A stretch of 64,000 nucleotides of DNA from Bacteroidaceae bacterium (GTDB lineage Bacteria > Bacteroidota > Bacteroidia > Bacteroidales > Bacteroidaceae): positions 62,001 to 126,000 of the forward strand of contig JAGCPY010000007.1 in NCBI GenBank assembly GCA_017965425.1, read 5' to 3'. Shown piece by piece: positions 19,879-28,511 of the stretch (positions are counted from its first letter, which is position 1; each line of letters begins with the position of its first letter). The notes under the pieces are model-generated. The model was not told the DNA's origin. It saw only the letters and a list, made by a program, of their open reading frames with translations, and did no database searches. A program made the position numbers and the translations under genes.

Positions 19879-19990
19879 GAAGGAAAGTGTTCACCTTTAA
19901 GAAATAGAATATAATCTAACATATTATGAGCGATAACAATACACCAAAAGTAACTGCTTCCTCCCTACAGGGGAGGGCGAGTGAAGAGCC
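19858..19990 (+). repeat. G/C-rich inverted-repeat element (copy d, degenerate) spanning ribE end and glnS start
   Basis: The left arm CCCTGCCCCAGTCCTCCCTT lies at the end of ribE, and the right arm TCCTCCCTACAGGGGAGGGC lies in glnS codons 12-20. The layout matches the copies at 45214 and 47610 (CTGCCCCTCCCTTGTAGGGA left, CTCCCTACAAGGGAGGGT right), but the outer GACCCACC/GGTGGGTC parts are missing or mutated. Confidence 0.5.
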
Positions 19991-21707
19991 CGAATCTTCC
20001 TCCCGTGGTTTGAGTTTCATTGAACAGAAAGTGGTGAATGACTTGGCGGACGGTAAAAACGGCGGACGCTTCCAAACCCGCTTCCCGCCCGAACCGAACG
20101 GATACCTTCACATTGGACACGCAAAAGCCATTGCCATAGACTTTGGCCTCGCTAAGAAATACGGCGGCGTGTGCAACCTGCGCTTCGACGACACGAATCC
20201 GCAGAAGGAGGACACAGAATATATGGATGCCATCGAAGAAGACATCCGTTGGCTAGGCTTTGAGTGGGGTAACATCTACTATGCCAGCGACTACTTCCAG
20301 CAGTTGTGGGATTTCGCCGTGTGGCTCATCAAGCAAGGACGCGCCTACGTGGATGAGCAGAGCGCCGAGGAAATTGCCAAGCAAAAAGGCACCACCACCT
20401 CACCTGGCACCAACAGCCCCTTTCGTGACCGTCCCGTGGAAGAAAACCTGCGCCTGTTTGAATACATGAACAGCGGACAATGTCAGCCTGGAACGCTCGT
20501 CTTACGTGCTAAGATTGACATGGCTCACCCCAACATGCTTTTCCGTGACCCGCTCATCTACCGTGTTCTGAATATTCCGCACATCCGCACAGGCAATAAG
20601 TGGAACGCCTATCCTATGTATGATTTCACTCATGGACAGAGTGACTATCTCGAAGGTGTCACCCACTCATGGTGCACGCTGGAGTTTGTAGAACACCGGC
20701 CTTTGTATGACCTGTTTGTGACGTGGATGAAGGAATGGCGTGGCGACGAGGGCGACATAGAGGACTTCCGCCCAAGACAAACAGAGTTCAACAAGCTGAA
20801 CTTGAATTATACGCTGATGTCGAAGCGAAACCTGCTGGCTTTGGTCAAAAATGGATTTGTCAGCGGATGGGACGACCCGCGAATGCCGACCATCTGTGCC
20901 TTCCGCCGTCGTGGCTATTCGCCAGAGAGTATCGTCAATTTCATCCAGAAAATCGGCTATACGACCTATGACGCTCTGAACGACTTCGCTCTCTTGGAGA
21001 GTGCCGTGCGAGAAGACTTGAACATTCGAGCCACGCGTGTAGCAGCTGTGGTGAACCCCGTGAAGTTGGTCATTACCAACTATCCCGAAGGCCAAGTGGA
21101 GGAACTGGAAGCCGTGAACAACCCTGAACGTCCTGAAGATGGCACCCACACTATTGAGTTCAGTCGTGAGTTGTGGATTGAACGCGACGACTTCATGGAG
21201 GATGCACCCAAGAAGTTCTTCCGCATGTCGCCTGGCAAGGAAGTACGCTTGAAGAACGCATACATTGTCATGTGCACGGGCTGTACAAAGGATGCTGACG
21301 GCAACATCACGGAGATACAATGTACCTACGATCCCGAAAGCCGAAGTGGTATGCCAGGTGCTGACCGCAAAGTGAAAGGCACGTTGCACTGGCTGAGCGT
21401 CAATCACTGCCTGAAGGCGGAAGTGCGCATGTACGAACGTCTGTGGCAAGTGGAAAATCCTCGCGACGAGCTGGCACGACTTCAGAACGAAGGACTCTCT
21501 CCTATCGAGGCTATGCAACAGATGATGAACCCCGACTCGCTACACATCCTCAACGACTGCTACATCGAGAAGTTCGTTCAGGATATGCCTGCCCTCACAT
21601 ACTTGCAGTTCCAACGCATCGGTTACTTCAATATCGACACGGACTCCACGCCCGACCACCTGGTGTTCAACAAGACCGTGGGGCTGAAAGACAACTTCAA
21701 AAAGTGA
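19926..21707 (+). CDS. glnS: Glutaminyl-tRNA synthetase
   Basis: 593 residues. Charges tRNA-Gln with glutamine in the cytoplasm. Class I signatures are clear: PPEPNGYLHIGHAK with HIGH at 62-65, and the KMSKS counterpart LMSKRNL near 297-303. LRFDDTNP and DFTHGQSDYLEGVTHS are typical GlnRS/GluRS active-site segments, and the C-terminal anticodon-binding beta barrels follow. Family members usually begin close to the LSFIEQ segment (residue 29 here). The preceding 28 residues include a stretch (TASSLQGRASEEPE) encoded by one arm of a dispersed repeat, so this N-terminal linker looks acquired. The TPR gene starts 21 bases downstream. Confidence 0.95.
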   Translation: MSDNNTPKVTASSLQGRASEEPESSSRGLSFIEQKVVNDLADGKNGGRFQTRFPPEPNGYLHIGHAKAIAIDFGLAKKYGGVCNLRFDDTNPQKEDTEYMDAIEEDIRWLGFEWGNIYYASDYFQQLWDFAVWLIKQGRAYVDEQSAEEIAKQKGTTTSPGTNSPFRDRPVEENLRLFEYMNSGQCQPGTLVLRAKIDMAHPNMLFRDPLIYRVLNIPHIRTGNKWNAYPMYDFTHGQSDYLEGVTHSWCTLEFVEHRPLYDLFVTWMKEWRGDEGDIEDFRPRQTEFNKLNLNYTLMSKRNLLALVKNGFVSGWDDPRMPTICAFRRRGYSPESIVNFIQKIGYTTYDALNDFALLESAVREDLNIRATRVAAVVNPVKLVITNYPEGQVEELEAVNNPERPEDGTHTIEFSRELWIERDDFMEDAPKKFFRMSPGKEVRLKNAYIVMCTGCTKDADGNITEIQCTYDPESRSGMPGADRKVKGTLHWLSVNHCLKAEVRMYERLWQVENPRDELARLQNEGLSPIEAMQQMMNPDSLHILNDCYIEKFVQDMPALTYLQFQRIGYFNIDTDSTPDHLVFNKTVGLKDNFKK

Positions 21708-21728
21708 AAAGTGAAACATAAAGAGTGA

Positions 21729-23201
21729 ATGCGCTTAGACGATGACCTGAAATACTTCGAGGAGCCTGAGTTCAAAGACATTCTTGCCCGGTATGAAGCC
21801 GCACGGGAAGCCGGCAATTCTCTTTATATGGATGCCGACGACCTTACGGATGTGGCCGAATATTATGCAATGGTCTGCCATGACGACGAACGCGCCAACG
21901 AAGCCATTGAGCTGGCTTTACAGTTGCATCCCGATGCCGTTGACCCTCAGGTGTTCGTGGCACGTCAGCTGATGCAGAAAGGAGATAATGACGGGGCACG
22001 AAAGGCTTGCGATGCTATCGAAGACCAGCAACATAGGGAAGTAAGTTTTCTTCGCGGTGAATTGCTCGTGCGCGAACAAAAAGCTGAAGACGCATTCAAT
22101 TATCTTTATCAGTTGAGCCTTGAAGTGGAGGAAGACCGTGACTACTTCCTCTACGACAGTGCAAACATCTTCATCGACTACCGCGAATTTGAGCCAGCAC
22201 TCAAGCTTGCAGAAGAGCTTGAAAAGATAGCCCCCAACTGGTTCAGGACTTGGGAACTACAGGCTGACATACAATTGGGTTTGGAACACTACGACGTTGC
22301 TTTGCCCTTCATTGAGAAGATGCTTGACAAAGATCCTTTTTATGTCGATGCCTGGAACTGGAGCACCGAAGCTTACTGCGGCTTGGCGCAATTCGAGAAG
22401 GCGATGGAATGCACGGACTTTGCTCTTGCCGTTGCTCCCGACAACGAACGCGCCAAGCAACTGAAAGCCTGGATTTATTTACAACAAGGCAACTTCAATG
22501 AAGCTCACCGAATTTACAAAGAGCTACAAACCACCAATCCCGATTGTGAACTGCATTTCCTCTATGATTCCTACTGTATGCTTGATGCCGATGACACGGA
22601 AGCGGCCTTGCGCCTGATTGAGCAGGCAGAGGAGATTTCAGGGGGAATGAGTCCTGAGCAGGTCGTCATCTATGAACAGCACGCCCACGTACTCAGCGTC
22701 CTGCACGACTTGGAACAGGCACTTGATTATATTGACCTGGCCGAACAACAGAACAGCGAAAAGACGGCAATAGATTATGACCTCTTCCGTGCCCGCATAT
22801 ATGCTGAGAACGGTCAGCCAGGTGAGGCTATCGGTTTCATTCAGAAGTGCATGATGAAGGATGAAAAGTCTGCAGTACAGACCTATTTCCAAGGTGCACA
22901 AATTATGTTCGACACGGACTACTCAGATGCTGCCCTTCATATGTTCTTGGACATCATCGAGCACACCGAAGACGAGGCCTTGCGTAAGGAATGTTATGCT
23001 TACGTGGCCGTTTGCTATCACGACCAGCACAAGCCTGAGTTGGTATTGGAATATATACGCAAAGCCATTGACTCAGGAGCCAACAATCTAAAGGACGTCA
23101 TGGGATTTCTCTTCAACGAGAACGTGACGCCCAATGAATACTTCGATTATTATTATTACGAAGTTTACGGTCAGTGGCCAGATGCTCCACTGCCGTTCTA
23201 A
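21729..23201 (+). CDS. Tetratricopeptide-repeat protein
   Basis: 490 residues, acidic, with no signal peptide and no membrane segment. It consists almost wholly of helical 34-residue TPR units, for example ALKLAEELEKIAPNWFRTWE, ALPFIEKMLDKDPFYVDAWN and AMECTDFALAVAPDNERAKQ. TPR arrays bind protein partners; no catalytic domain is visible. It begins 21 bases after glnS and is probably co-transcribed, a common arrangement in Bacteroidales, but the partner cannot be inferred. It converges with the small membrane-protein gene only 5 bases away. Confidence 0.85.
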   Translation: MRLDDDLKYFEEPEFKDILARYEAAREAGNSLYMDADDLTDVAEYYAMVCHDDERANEAIELALQLHPDAVDPQVFVARQLMQKGDNDGARKACDAIEDQQHREVSFLRGELLVREQKAEDAFNYLYQLSLEVEEDRDYFLYDSANIFIDYREFEPALKLAEELEKIAPNWFRTWELQADIQLGLEHYDVALPFIEKMLDKDPFYVDAWNWSTEAYCGLAQFEKAMECTDFALAVAPDNERAKQLKAWIYLQQGNFNEAHRIYKELQTTNPDCELHFLYDSYCMLDADDTEAALRLIEQAEEISGGMSPEQVVIYEQHAHVLSVLHDLEQALDYIDLAEQQNSEKTAIDYDLFRARIYAENGQPGEAIGFIQKCMMKDEKSAVQTYFQGAQIMFDTDYSDAALHMFLDIIEHTEDEALRKECYAYVAVCYHDQHKPELVLEYIRKAIDSGANNLKDVMGFLFNENVTPNEYFDYYYYEVYGQWPDAPLPF

Positions 23202-23206
23202 GAAGA

Positions 23207-23440
23207 TTACTTGCTGATACGGCGGGCAATCCAGATGAGAGCCACGGCACCCACGACGGCAGTGCCGATGCTGCCAAGGATTCCCCCCCATTCAATGCCC
23301 ATCTTCTCGAAAGCCCAGCCACCGACACATCCGCCGAAGAGGCCAAGCACGAGGTTCTTGATGAAACCGTAGCCTTCGCCACGCATGATCCAGCCAGCGA
23401 TAGCGCCGGCAATGATGCCTACAATAATACCTTCAATCAT
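23207..23440 (-). CDS. GlsB/YeaQ/YmgE-family small membrane protein
   Basis: 77 residues with three hydrophobic segments and the glycine-rich pattern of the transglycosylase-associated/GlsB family: GIIAGAIAGWIMRGEGYGF, LGLFGGCVGGWAFEKMG, then GSIGTAVVGAVALIWIARR. These proteins sit in the cytoplasmic membrane and are often stress-induced; the molecular activity is not known. It follows rarA on the same strand with a 28-base gap, so it may be read from the tRNA-Gly/rarA promoter. Confidence 0.88.
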   Translation of the reverse strand: MIEGIIVGIIAGAIAGWIMRGEGYGFIKNLVLGLFGGCVGGWAFEKMGIEWGGILGSIGTAVVGAVALIWIARRISK

Positions 23441-23468
23441 TCTCTTGTTATTTTAAAGTTGATAATAC

Positions 23469-24740
23469 TTAATCTTTGAAACGGTCGCCCCATAGTTGCG
23501 TCATCCTTGCGTGCAGTTTGTCTTCGGCCGGATTGGGTTGCGGGTGCCAGAAGCGTTCGTGGATGCCATCGGGAAGGAACTGCTGTTCAACAAAGTGCCC
23601 CTCATAGTCGTGGGCGTATTTATAATCTTTTCCATAGCCAAGTTCATCCATGAGCTGAGTCGGAGCATTCCGCAAGTGGAGCGGGACGGGTTGGTTGCCA
23701 GTCTTTTTCACGAAAGAAATAGCCTCGTTGACAGCCATGTAAGCTGAATTGCTCTTGGGTGAGCTGGCCAGATAAATAGTGGCTTCTGCCAAAGGGATAC
23801 GACCCTCTGGCCATCCGATTTTCTGGACGGTATCGAATGCCGCATTGGCCAAGAGCAAAGCATTCGGATTGGCCAGACCAATGTCCTCGGAGGCAGAGAT
23901 TACGAGGCGACGGGCGATGAAGGCAGGGTCTTCCCCACCCTCTATCATGCGGGCCAGCCAGTAGATGGCCGCATCGGGATCGCTGCCCCTGATGCTCTTG
24001 ATGAACGCCGAGATGATGTCATAGTGCAATTCACCACCCTTGTCATAGGCCAGCGGATTCTGCTGGAGGCGTTCGGCTACAAGCTTATCGGTGATGACGA
24101 TGGGTTCATCTTCCGAATCCACGTCCGTCACCAGTTCCAGAATATTCAGCAACTTGCGTGCATCACCTCCGCTGAAGCGTAACAGGGCATCGGTCTGTTG
24201 CAAAGCGACCTTCTTCTCTTTCAAAACGACATCTTCGCGCAAGGCACGGTGGGCCAGCTCGAGAAGGTCTTCCTTGCCTAAAGGTTTCAACACATAGACC
24301 GCACAGCGCGACAACAGCGGACGAATGACCTCGAAAGACGGATTTTCGGTGGTGGCACCGATGAGTGTCACGATGCCTTGTTCCACTGCGCCAAGCAGGG
24401 AATCCTGCTGCGACTTGGAGAAACGGTGAATCTCGTCGATGAACAGAATCGGGCTGTGTTGCTGGAAGAAACGGTTACCTTTAGCGCGGTCGATGACATC
24501 GCGCACGTCTTTAACGCCACTGGTTACGGCCGATAGCGTGTAGAATGGAGTCTCCAGCGTGTGGGCGATAATCTGAGCCAACGTCGTCTTCCCAACCCCC
24601 GGAGGCCCCCAGAGGATAAAAGAAGAAATGCGTCCGCTGTCAATCATCCTTCTCAACACGGCTTGAGGTCCGACAAGATGTTGCTGACCTATATAGCCGT
24701 CAAGGGTGACGGGGCGCATTCGTTCGGCTAAAGGTTTCAT
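23469..24740 (-). CDS. rarA: Replication-associated recombination protein A (AAA+ ATPase)
   Basis: 423 residues from ATG 24740. The open frame extends upstream to 24806, but those codons lie inside the tRNA-Gly gene, so MKPLAERMRP is taken as the start. RarA/MgsA is a clamp-loader-like AAA+ ATPase acting at stalled replication forks. Walker A is GPPGVGKTTL (residues 45-54), Walker B is ILFIDEIHR (about 98-106), sensor 1 is GATTENPSFE, followed by the arginine-finger region (PLLSRC) and the C-terminal MgsA helical domain (IKSIRGSDPDAAIYWLARM). It starts 9 bases after the tRNA 3' end, so it is probably released by tRNA processing. Confidence 0.93.
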   Translation of the reverse strand: MKPLAERMRPVTLDGYIGQQHLVGPQAVLRRMIDSGRISSFILWGPPGVGKTTLAQIIAHTLETPFYTLSAVTSGVKDVRDVIDRAKGNRFFQQHSPILFIDEIHRFSKSQQDSLLGAVEQGIVTLIGATTENPSFEVIRPLLSRCAVYVLKPLGKEDLLELAHRALREDVVLKEKKVALQQTDALLRFSGGDARKLLNILELVTDVDSEDEPIVITDKLVAERLQQNPLAYDKGGELHYDIISAFIKSIRGSDPDAAIYWLARMIEGGEDPAFIARRLVISASEDIGLANPNALLLANAAFDTVQKIGWPEGRIPLAEATIYLASSPKSNSAYMAVNEAISFVKKTGNQPVPLHLRNAPTQLMDELGYGKDYKYAHDYEGHFVEQQFLPDGIHERFWHPQPNPAEDKLHARMTQLWGDRFKD

Positions 24741-24749
24741 GGGAAAAGA

Positions 24750-24821
24750 GCGGTAAACGGGACTCGAACCCGCGACCCTCGGCTTGGGAAGCCAATGCTC
24801 TACCAACTGAGCTATTACCGC
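24750..24821 (-). tRNA. tRNA-Gly (anticodon CCC)
   Basis: 72 nt on the minus strand. The acceptor stem GCGGTAA pairs with TTACCGC, the D arm is GCTC...GAGC, the anticodon stem-loop is TTGGC-TTCCCAA-GCCGA with CCC at positions 34-36, and the T arm is GCGGG-TTCGAGT-CCCGT. CCA is not encoded. It lies directly upstream of rarA on the same strand. Confidence 0.95.
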
Positions 24822-24846
24822 ATCGGGTCTGAACGTTTGACGGCTG

Positions 24847-24854
24847 CAAAGGTA
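24847..24854 (-). promoter_or_regulatory. Promoter -7 element for tRNA-Gly and rarA
   Basis: The minus strand reads TACCTTTG here, 25 bases before the tRNA 5' end. I see no clear TTTG at the -33 position (minus strand TTCAAAATTC around 24871-24878), so the call rests on the -7 box and its position. Confidence 0.45.
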
Positions 24855-25006
24855 ACAGATTCTGCTGAATTTTGAATGATGAAGAGGCTCTTTCAGGAGC
24901 GGATTTATGATTTTTTTACCTTTTCAGCTCGTTTTTACTTTAAAATCCATACGTTTTTCTGATTTATGTTGTATTTTTGCCCGCAAAAATAAATAAGTAA
25001 ACGGTC

Positions 25007-26419
25007 ATGACGATAGCCATTCTCTCGCTCATCCTTTTGAGCTATGTCCTCATTGCCAACGAACACATCACCCACATCAACAAGGCAACGATTGCGATGT
25101 TTGCGGGTGTAGTCGGATGGATTCTCTTTGTATGCACAGGCACAGACTTCGTGATGAAGATGCATGAGGCGGAATTTGCGGTTTTTGCAGACGGGGCGGT
25201 TCGTACGTCTTTACTCGTGAAGCAATACATCGCGTCTCACGTCTTCATCCGCTACGGTGCAGCCCTGTGTTCCATTGTGCTCTACCTGTTGGCGACCATG
25301 AACATCGTTCAAGTCCTGAACGTGAATGGCTGTTTCGATTTCATCACTGATGTCGTTCGAGCCAAGGACAGCCGCATCTTGCTTTGGGGATTGGTGGGTT
25401 TCACCTGCCTGATTTCCGTGAATCTGGATAACCTGACCACAACGGTTCTGATGCTGACCATCATGCGGCGCATTGTTCAGCAGACCCGCTGGCGCATGTG
25501 GATTGGTGCTGCCATTGTCATTGCCGCCAACTGCGGCGGAGCCACGACAGTTATCGGCGACCTGACATCACTGGTTGTGTGGACGAAGGGAGCCGTGACG
25601 CCCACGGACTTCACGGCAGCGCTCATCCTTCCAGCCTTGGTGGCTACCATCATCCCGACGGCACTCATTGCCCGTGCACTGCCAGAGAACATCGATATCA
25701 TACGTCCTGCAGCACGCTATCGTGGCGACGAGAGCACACTCCGCCTGTGGCAGAAGTTGACGATGCTCGTGGTGGGATTGGGCGGCTTGTGGTTCATCCC
25801 CACCTTCCACCGTATCACGCTGTTGCCCCCCTTCCTCGGAGCCTTGTGCGTGCTGGGCGTCTTGTGGGTTCTTCACGAACTGATGAACCATCGCCGCATT
25901 CGCAGCGGTCAGCCGCTGACCGTGCGTGACGACATTCAGTTCCAGTTCACTGTCTTGCAGATGATCATGTATTTCGTTGGCATTTTCATGTGCGTCAGCT
26001 TACTCATCGAGACGGGCGTCATGTCGTCTATCTCGGAATGGTGTGACGAATGGATTCACAATATATACATCATGAGTGTCGCGATGGGACTCATCAGTGC
26101 CGTCCTCGATAACATTGCCCTTGTGTTGACGGCCATTAACATTTATCCCGTAACCAGCGATGCCTCTGTGCTTTCCCATCTGATGGATCCTGCCTACGCA
26201 CAAGCCTTTATCCAGAACGGGCAATACTGGCACCTTATTATCTATAGCGGCTGCGTGGCCGGCTGTCTGCTTCCCATCGGCAATGTCAGCGGCTACACCC
26301 TGATGAAGGCCGAGGATGTCAGCGTTGCCTGGTATGCCCGCCACATTATGCCCAAAGTGCTGCTGGGCTGGCTCGTCGGCCTCGGTATTTATTTCCTTGT
26401 TGACCTGTGGCTGCGCTGA
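25007..26419 (+). CDS. nhaD: Sodium:proton antiporter, NhaD type
   Basis: 470 residues, very hydrophobic, with about 12-13 predicted membrane segments. NhaD exchanges Na+ or Li+ for protons across the inner membrane. Ion-transporter-superfamily signatures are visible: SVNLDNLTTTVLMLTIMRR, ANCGGATTVIGDLTSLVVW and SAVLDNIALVLTAIN, with the paired LDN motifs of the two inverted halves. The C-terminal part has GNVSGYTLMKAEDV, as in other NhaD. A -7 box TATTTTTG lies at 24972-24979. An Na+ exporter fits with an Rnf complex, whose family pumps Na+ or H+. Confidence 0.9.
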   Translation: MTIAILSLILLSYVLIANEHITHINKATIAMFAGVVGWILFVCTGTDFVMKMHEAEFAVFADGAVRTSLLVKQYIASHVFIRYGAALCSIVLYLLATMNIVQVLNVNGCFDFITDVVRAKDSRILLWGLVGFTCLISVNLDNLTTTVLMLTIMRRIVQQTRWRMWIGAAIVIAANCGGATTVIGDLTSLVVWTKGAVTPTDFTAALILPALVATIIPTALIARALPENIDIIRPAARYRGDESTLRLWQKLTMLVVGLGGLWFIPTFHRITLLPPFLGALCVLGVLWVLHELMNHRRIRSGQPLTVRDDIQFQFTVLQMIMYFVGIFMCVSLLIETGVMSSISEWCDEWIHNIYIMSVAMGLISAVLDNIALVLTAINIYPVTSDASVLSHLMDPAYAQAFIQNGQYWHLIIYSGCVAGCLLPIGNVSGYTLMKAEDVSVAWYARHIMPKVLLGWLVGLGIYFLVDLWLR

Positions 26420-26449
26420 AGAGGTCTGTCCCGGCCATGCCTTAACGGA

Positions 26450-26489
26450 AGAACGTGTACACTTTCACGTCGGAAGGTGTACACGTTCT
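26450..26489. terminator. GTGTACAC hairpin between convergent nhaD and the DUF2264 gene
   Basis: AGAACGTGTACAC (26450-26462) pairs perfectly with GTGTACACGTTCT (26477-26489) across a 14-base loop. Its position in a 145-base convergent gap and its near-symmetry suggest a two-way terminator. The core is the same as at 31102 and 44511. No phased palindrome accompanies it here. Confidence 0.6.
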
Positions 26490-26497
26490 TGCGTTTT

Positions 26498-26555
26498 CGT
26501 ATATACGTGTAGGCTTGTTCGTATATACGTGTATTCGTATTCGTATATACGTGTT
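26498..26555. repeat. Three tandem CGTATATACGTGT units
   Basis: CGTATATACGTGT starts at about 26499, 26520 and 26542 (spacings 21 and 22). Each contains the self-complementary CGTATATACG. The array fills the rest of the nhaD/DUF2264 gap and ends 10 bases before the DUF2264 stop. Confidence 0.65.
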
Positions 26556-26564
26556 ATAGGAAGC

Positions 26565-27887
26565 CTATTCCCAGTAGAGTTCCTGTCTGTTGATGTTCCA
26601 CTTGTGGTCCTTGGGGAAGTCGTCGCCTTCCCATGCCTTCTTGGAGGTCCACTTCTCTGGAGCATCTGTCCAGAAGGGGTCGTCGGCAGGCAATCCGAGT
26701 GGCATGAACGCCAGCGAGGTCATGTAGAGGGAACCGTTATTGGTGTACCAGTCGGCCACATTGGGATGTGAACCGACGAAACCGATTGTCAGATAACCGT
26801 CTTCGGTGAAGTTGCTCTTGCCCTTACCTTCAAACATGCGCTTCATGACGGCAGTGATGCCAGCCCGCACCTGCCCGTTCGTGAGTTCTTTCGGCAATTT
26901 CTTCATCCAAGCCAGCTGAGCCAGCGGTTGCAGGACGGCCAGACGATAGGGAATCGAGCGACCGACGACGGGGAAGGTGCCTTCGGGCGAGATGAAGCGT
27001 TCGAGAATGACGGAGTACTTCTGCATACGTTCGGTGACGACTTCAAGGCGGTTCTTTGCGCCGTTGCGCTTATCGCCGTGTGAACGAATGAGATAGGTGT
27101 TGTTAGGCTGCTTGGCTGCCACCATCTGCAAGCACTCTGTGTACATGGGTTGGATGACGAAAGCGTTGTAGTAGTCGAAAGCAAAGGAGGGACCGTCGCT
27201 GTAGAGTCCGTCGCCGATATACCATTCCTCGACCTTGCTCATGGCCATCTTGATGCGGAAGGCATCGTAGTTGCCACCGGCATACATGATGAATGCCTCT
27301 TCCATACCAACGAAGAGCAACCAGTTGGTGTAGGGCGGGTCGTAGCGGCGCAGCCCTTGCAGCTCCTTGATGTAGCGTTGTTTGGTCACGTCGTCCAGAG
27401 GTTCCCAAAGGGCTTTGTAGCCACGGAAGAGACTCTCAACGACATAGGCGGCATCGACCAACGTCTGTCCACCACTTGTCCATCCGAGGTAGTCGGGACT
27501 CTCGGGATCGACCGCGTTCTTGTAGGCTTTGATAGCCCACTCACGAAGCTGCTTACGCTTCTGTCCTTCAGGGGTATCGTCGTCGGGCAGGGTCAGCCAC
27601 GGAGCGATGCCCGCCATCAGACGACCAAAGCACTCCATGTAGGCGACCTTCTTGTCGCGATTGTCCCATGTGGGCGAGAGCTCCAGCTTCATGTTCTTCT
27701 GAAGTGTCCCGTTCGCCATGTTCTCCAAGACAGGAGCTGCCATCGTATAGGCTAACTCAACCCAGTAGGCACGGTCAGATGCCCCGTCACCCAACGGGTT
27801 CACAGGTTGTTTCTTGCTTTTGGCCAAAACCGTTGTGGCCGTCAGGAGGCCAAGGATGAGTAAAGAAAGGATCTGTTTGCTGCGCAT
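26565..27887 (-). CDS. Secreted DUF2264 protein
   Basis: 440 residues with a signal peptide (MRSKQILSLLILGLLTATTVLA). The whole mature part fits the DUF2264 family, an (alpha/alpha)-toroid-like fold found in polysaccharide-using bacteria. Visible landmarks are FGRLMAGIAPWLTLPDD, SGGQTLVDAAYVVESL and YIGDGLYSDGPSFAFDYYN, and a C-terminal SHPNVADWYTNNGSLY. The function is not established; a role in glycan breakdown or binding in the periplasm or on the surface is an inference from family context. No PUL genes are next to it. It is followed at 26450 by a probable terminator. Confidence 0.85.
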   Translation of the reverse strand: MRSKQILSLLILGLLTATTVLAKSKKQPVNPLGDGASDRAYWVELAYTMAAPVLENMANGTLQKNMKLELSPTWDNRDKKVAYMECFGRLMAGIAPWLTLPDDDTPEGQKRKQLREWAIKAYKNAVDPESPDYLGWTSGGQTLVDAAYVVESLFRGYKALWEPLDDVTKQRYIKELQGLRRYDPPYTNWLLFVGMEEAFIMYAGGNYDAFRIKMAMSKVEEWYIGDGLYSDGPSFAFDYYNAFVIQPMYTECLQMVAAKQPNNTYLIRSHGDKRNGAKNRLEVVTERMQKYSVILERFISPEGTFPVVGRSIPYRLAVLQPLAQLAWMKKLPKELTNGQVRAGITAVMKRMFEGKGKSNFTEDGYLTIGFVGSHPNVADWYTNNGSLYMTSLAFMPLGLPADDPFWTDAPEKWTSKKAWEGDDFPKDHKWNINRQELYWE

Positions 27888-27939
27888 AAAGAATCGATGT
27901 CTAAAGTGTTATTTCTGTTGGACTTATGTTCCGTCAGGA

Positions 27940-28377
27940 TTACTCCACGGTGTCGCCCTCGATGGTCAGGCGCACGACATTGTTTTCCTTTGCGTTGGAG
28001 CGCACGGTGATTTGCTTCTTGAAGTGGCCAGGATAGGAGCTACGGCTGGCATTGTATGTAACGTCGATGACACCCGACTCGCCTGGCTTGATGGGGTCCT
28101 TCGTGTAGGAAGGAACGGTGCAGCCACAAGTGGCGATGGCCTGATGAATCACGAGCGGTGCATCGCCCACATTCGTGAAGCGGAAGGAACATTTGGCCTC
28201 GGTCGTACCCAAAGGCAGCTTTCCCAAATTGCAGGTGAGTGTGTCGAACTGGATTTCGGCTACCTTCTCGTCCTGCTGGGCAGCGGCAACGTTCAGCGTT
28301 GCTTTCTGGGGTTCAAGTGCCTTTATGGTCATGCTGGAAGCAATCAGCAGAAAGGCAGAAAGAAGAATCTTTTTCAT
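27940..28377 (-). CDS. Exported DUF1573 (HYDIN/ASPM-like Ig fold) protein
   Basis: 145 residues with a signal peptide (MKKILLSAFLLIASSMTIKA). A single DUF1573 domain covers about residues 40-140: FDTLTCNLGKLPLGTTEAKC, FTNVGDAPLVIHQAIATCGC, PIKPGESGVIDVTYN. The CGC pair is family-typical. The domain is an immunoglobulin-like fold common in Bacteroidetes exported proteins; its ligand is unknown. A -7 box TAAATTTG on the minus strand (28418-28425) lies 41 bases upstream. The DUF2264 gene follows after 52 bases and may be co-transcribed. It diverges from the DUF4286-ruvC group. Confidence 0.88.
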   Translation of the reverse strand: MKKILLSAFLLIASSMTIKALEPQKATLNVAAAQQDEKVAEIQFDTLTCNLGKLPLGTTEAKCSFRFTNVGDAPLVIHQAIATCGCTVPSYTKDPIKPGESGVIDVTYNASRSSYPGHFKKQITVRSNAKENNVVRLTIEGDTVE

Positions 28378-28511
28378 CGTCTTAATGTGTTTAATGATAA
28401 ATGTTACATTTTGCGTGCAAATTTACCTCCTTTTTTGCGAACAACGGCAGGAAGAAGTAAAAAAAGCGTTAAAATGTAGCCTTTGTGGGCAGAATTGCCT
28501 ATTTTTGCACC

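Noticed and set aside
20667-21518. Minus-strand frame of 283 codons within glnS
   Set aside because: Antisense of a universally conserved gene.
24741-24806. N-terminal extension of rarA to 24806
   Set aside because: Those codons are the tRNA-Gly gene; RarA proteins begin near MKPLAERMRP.
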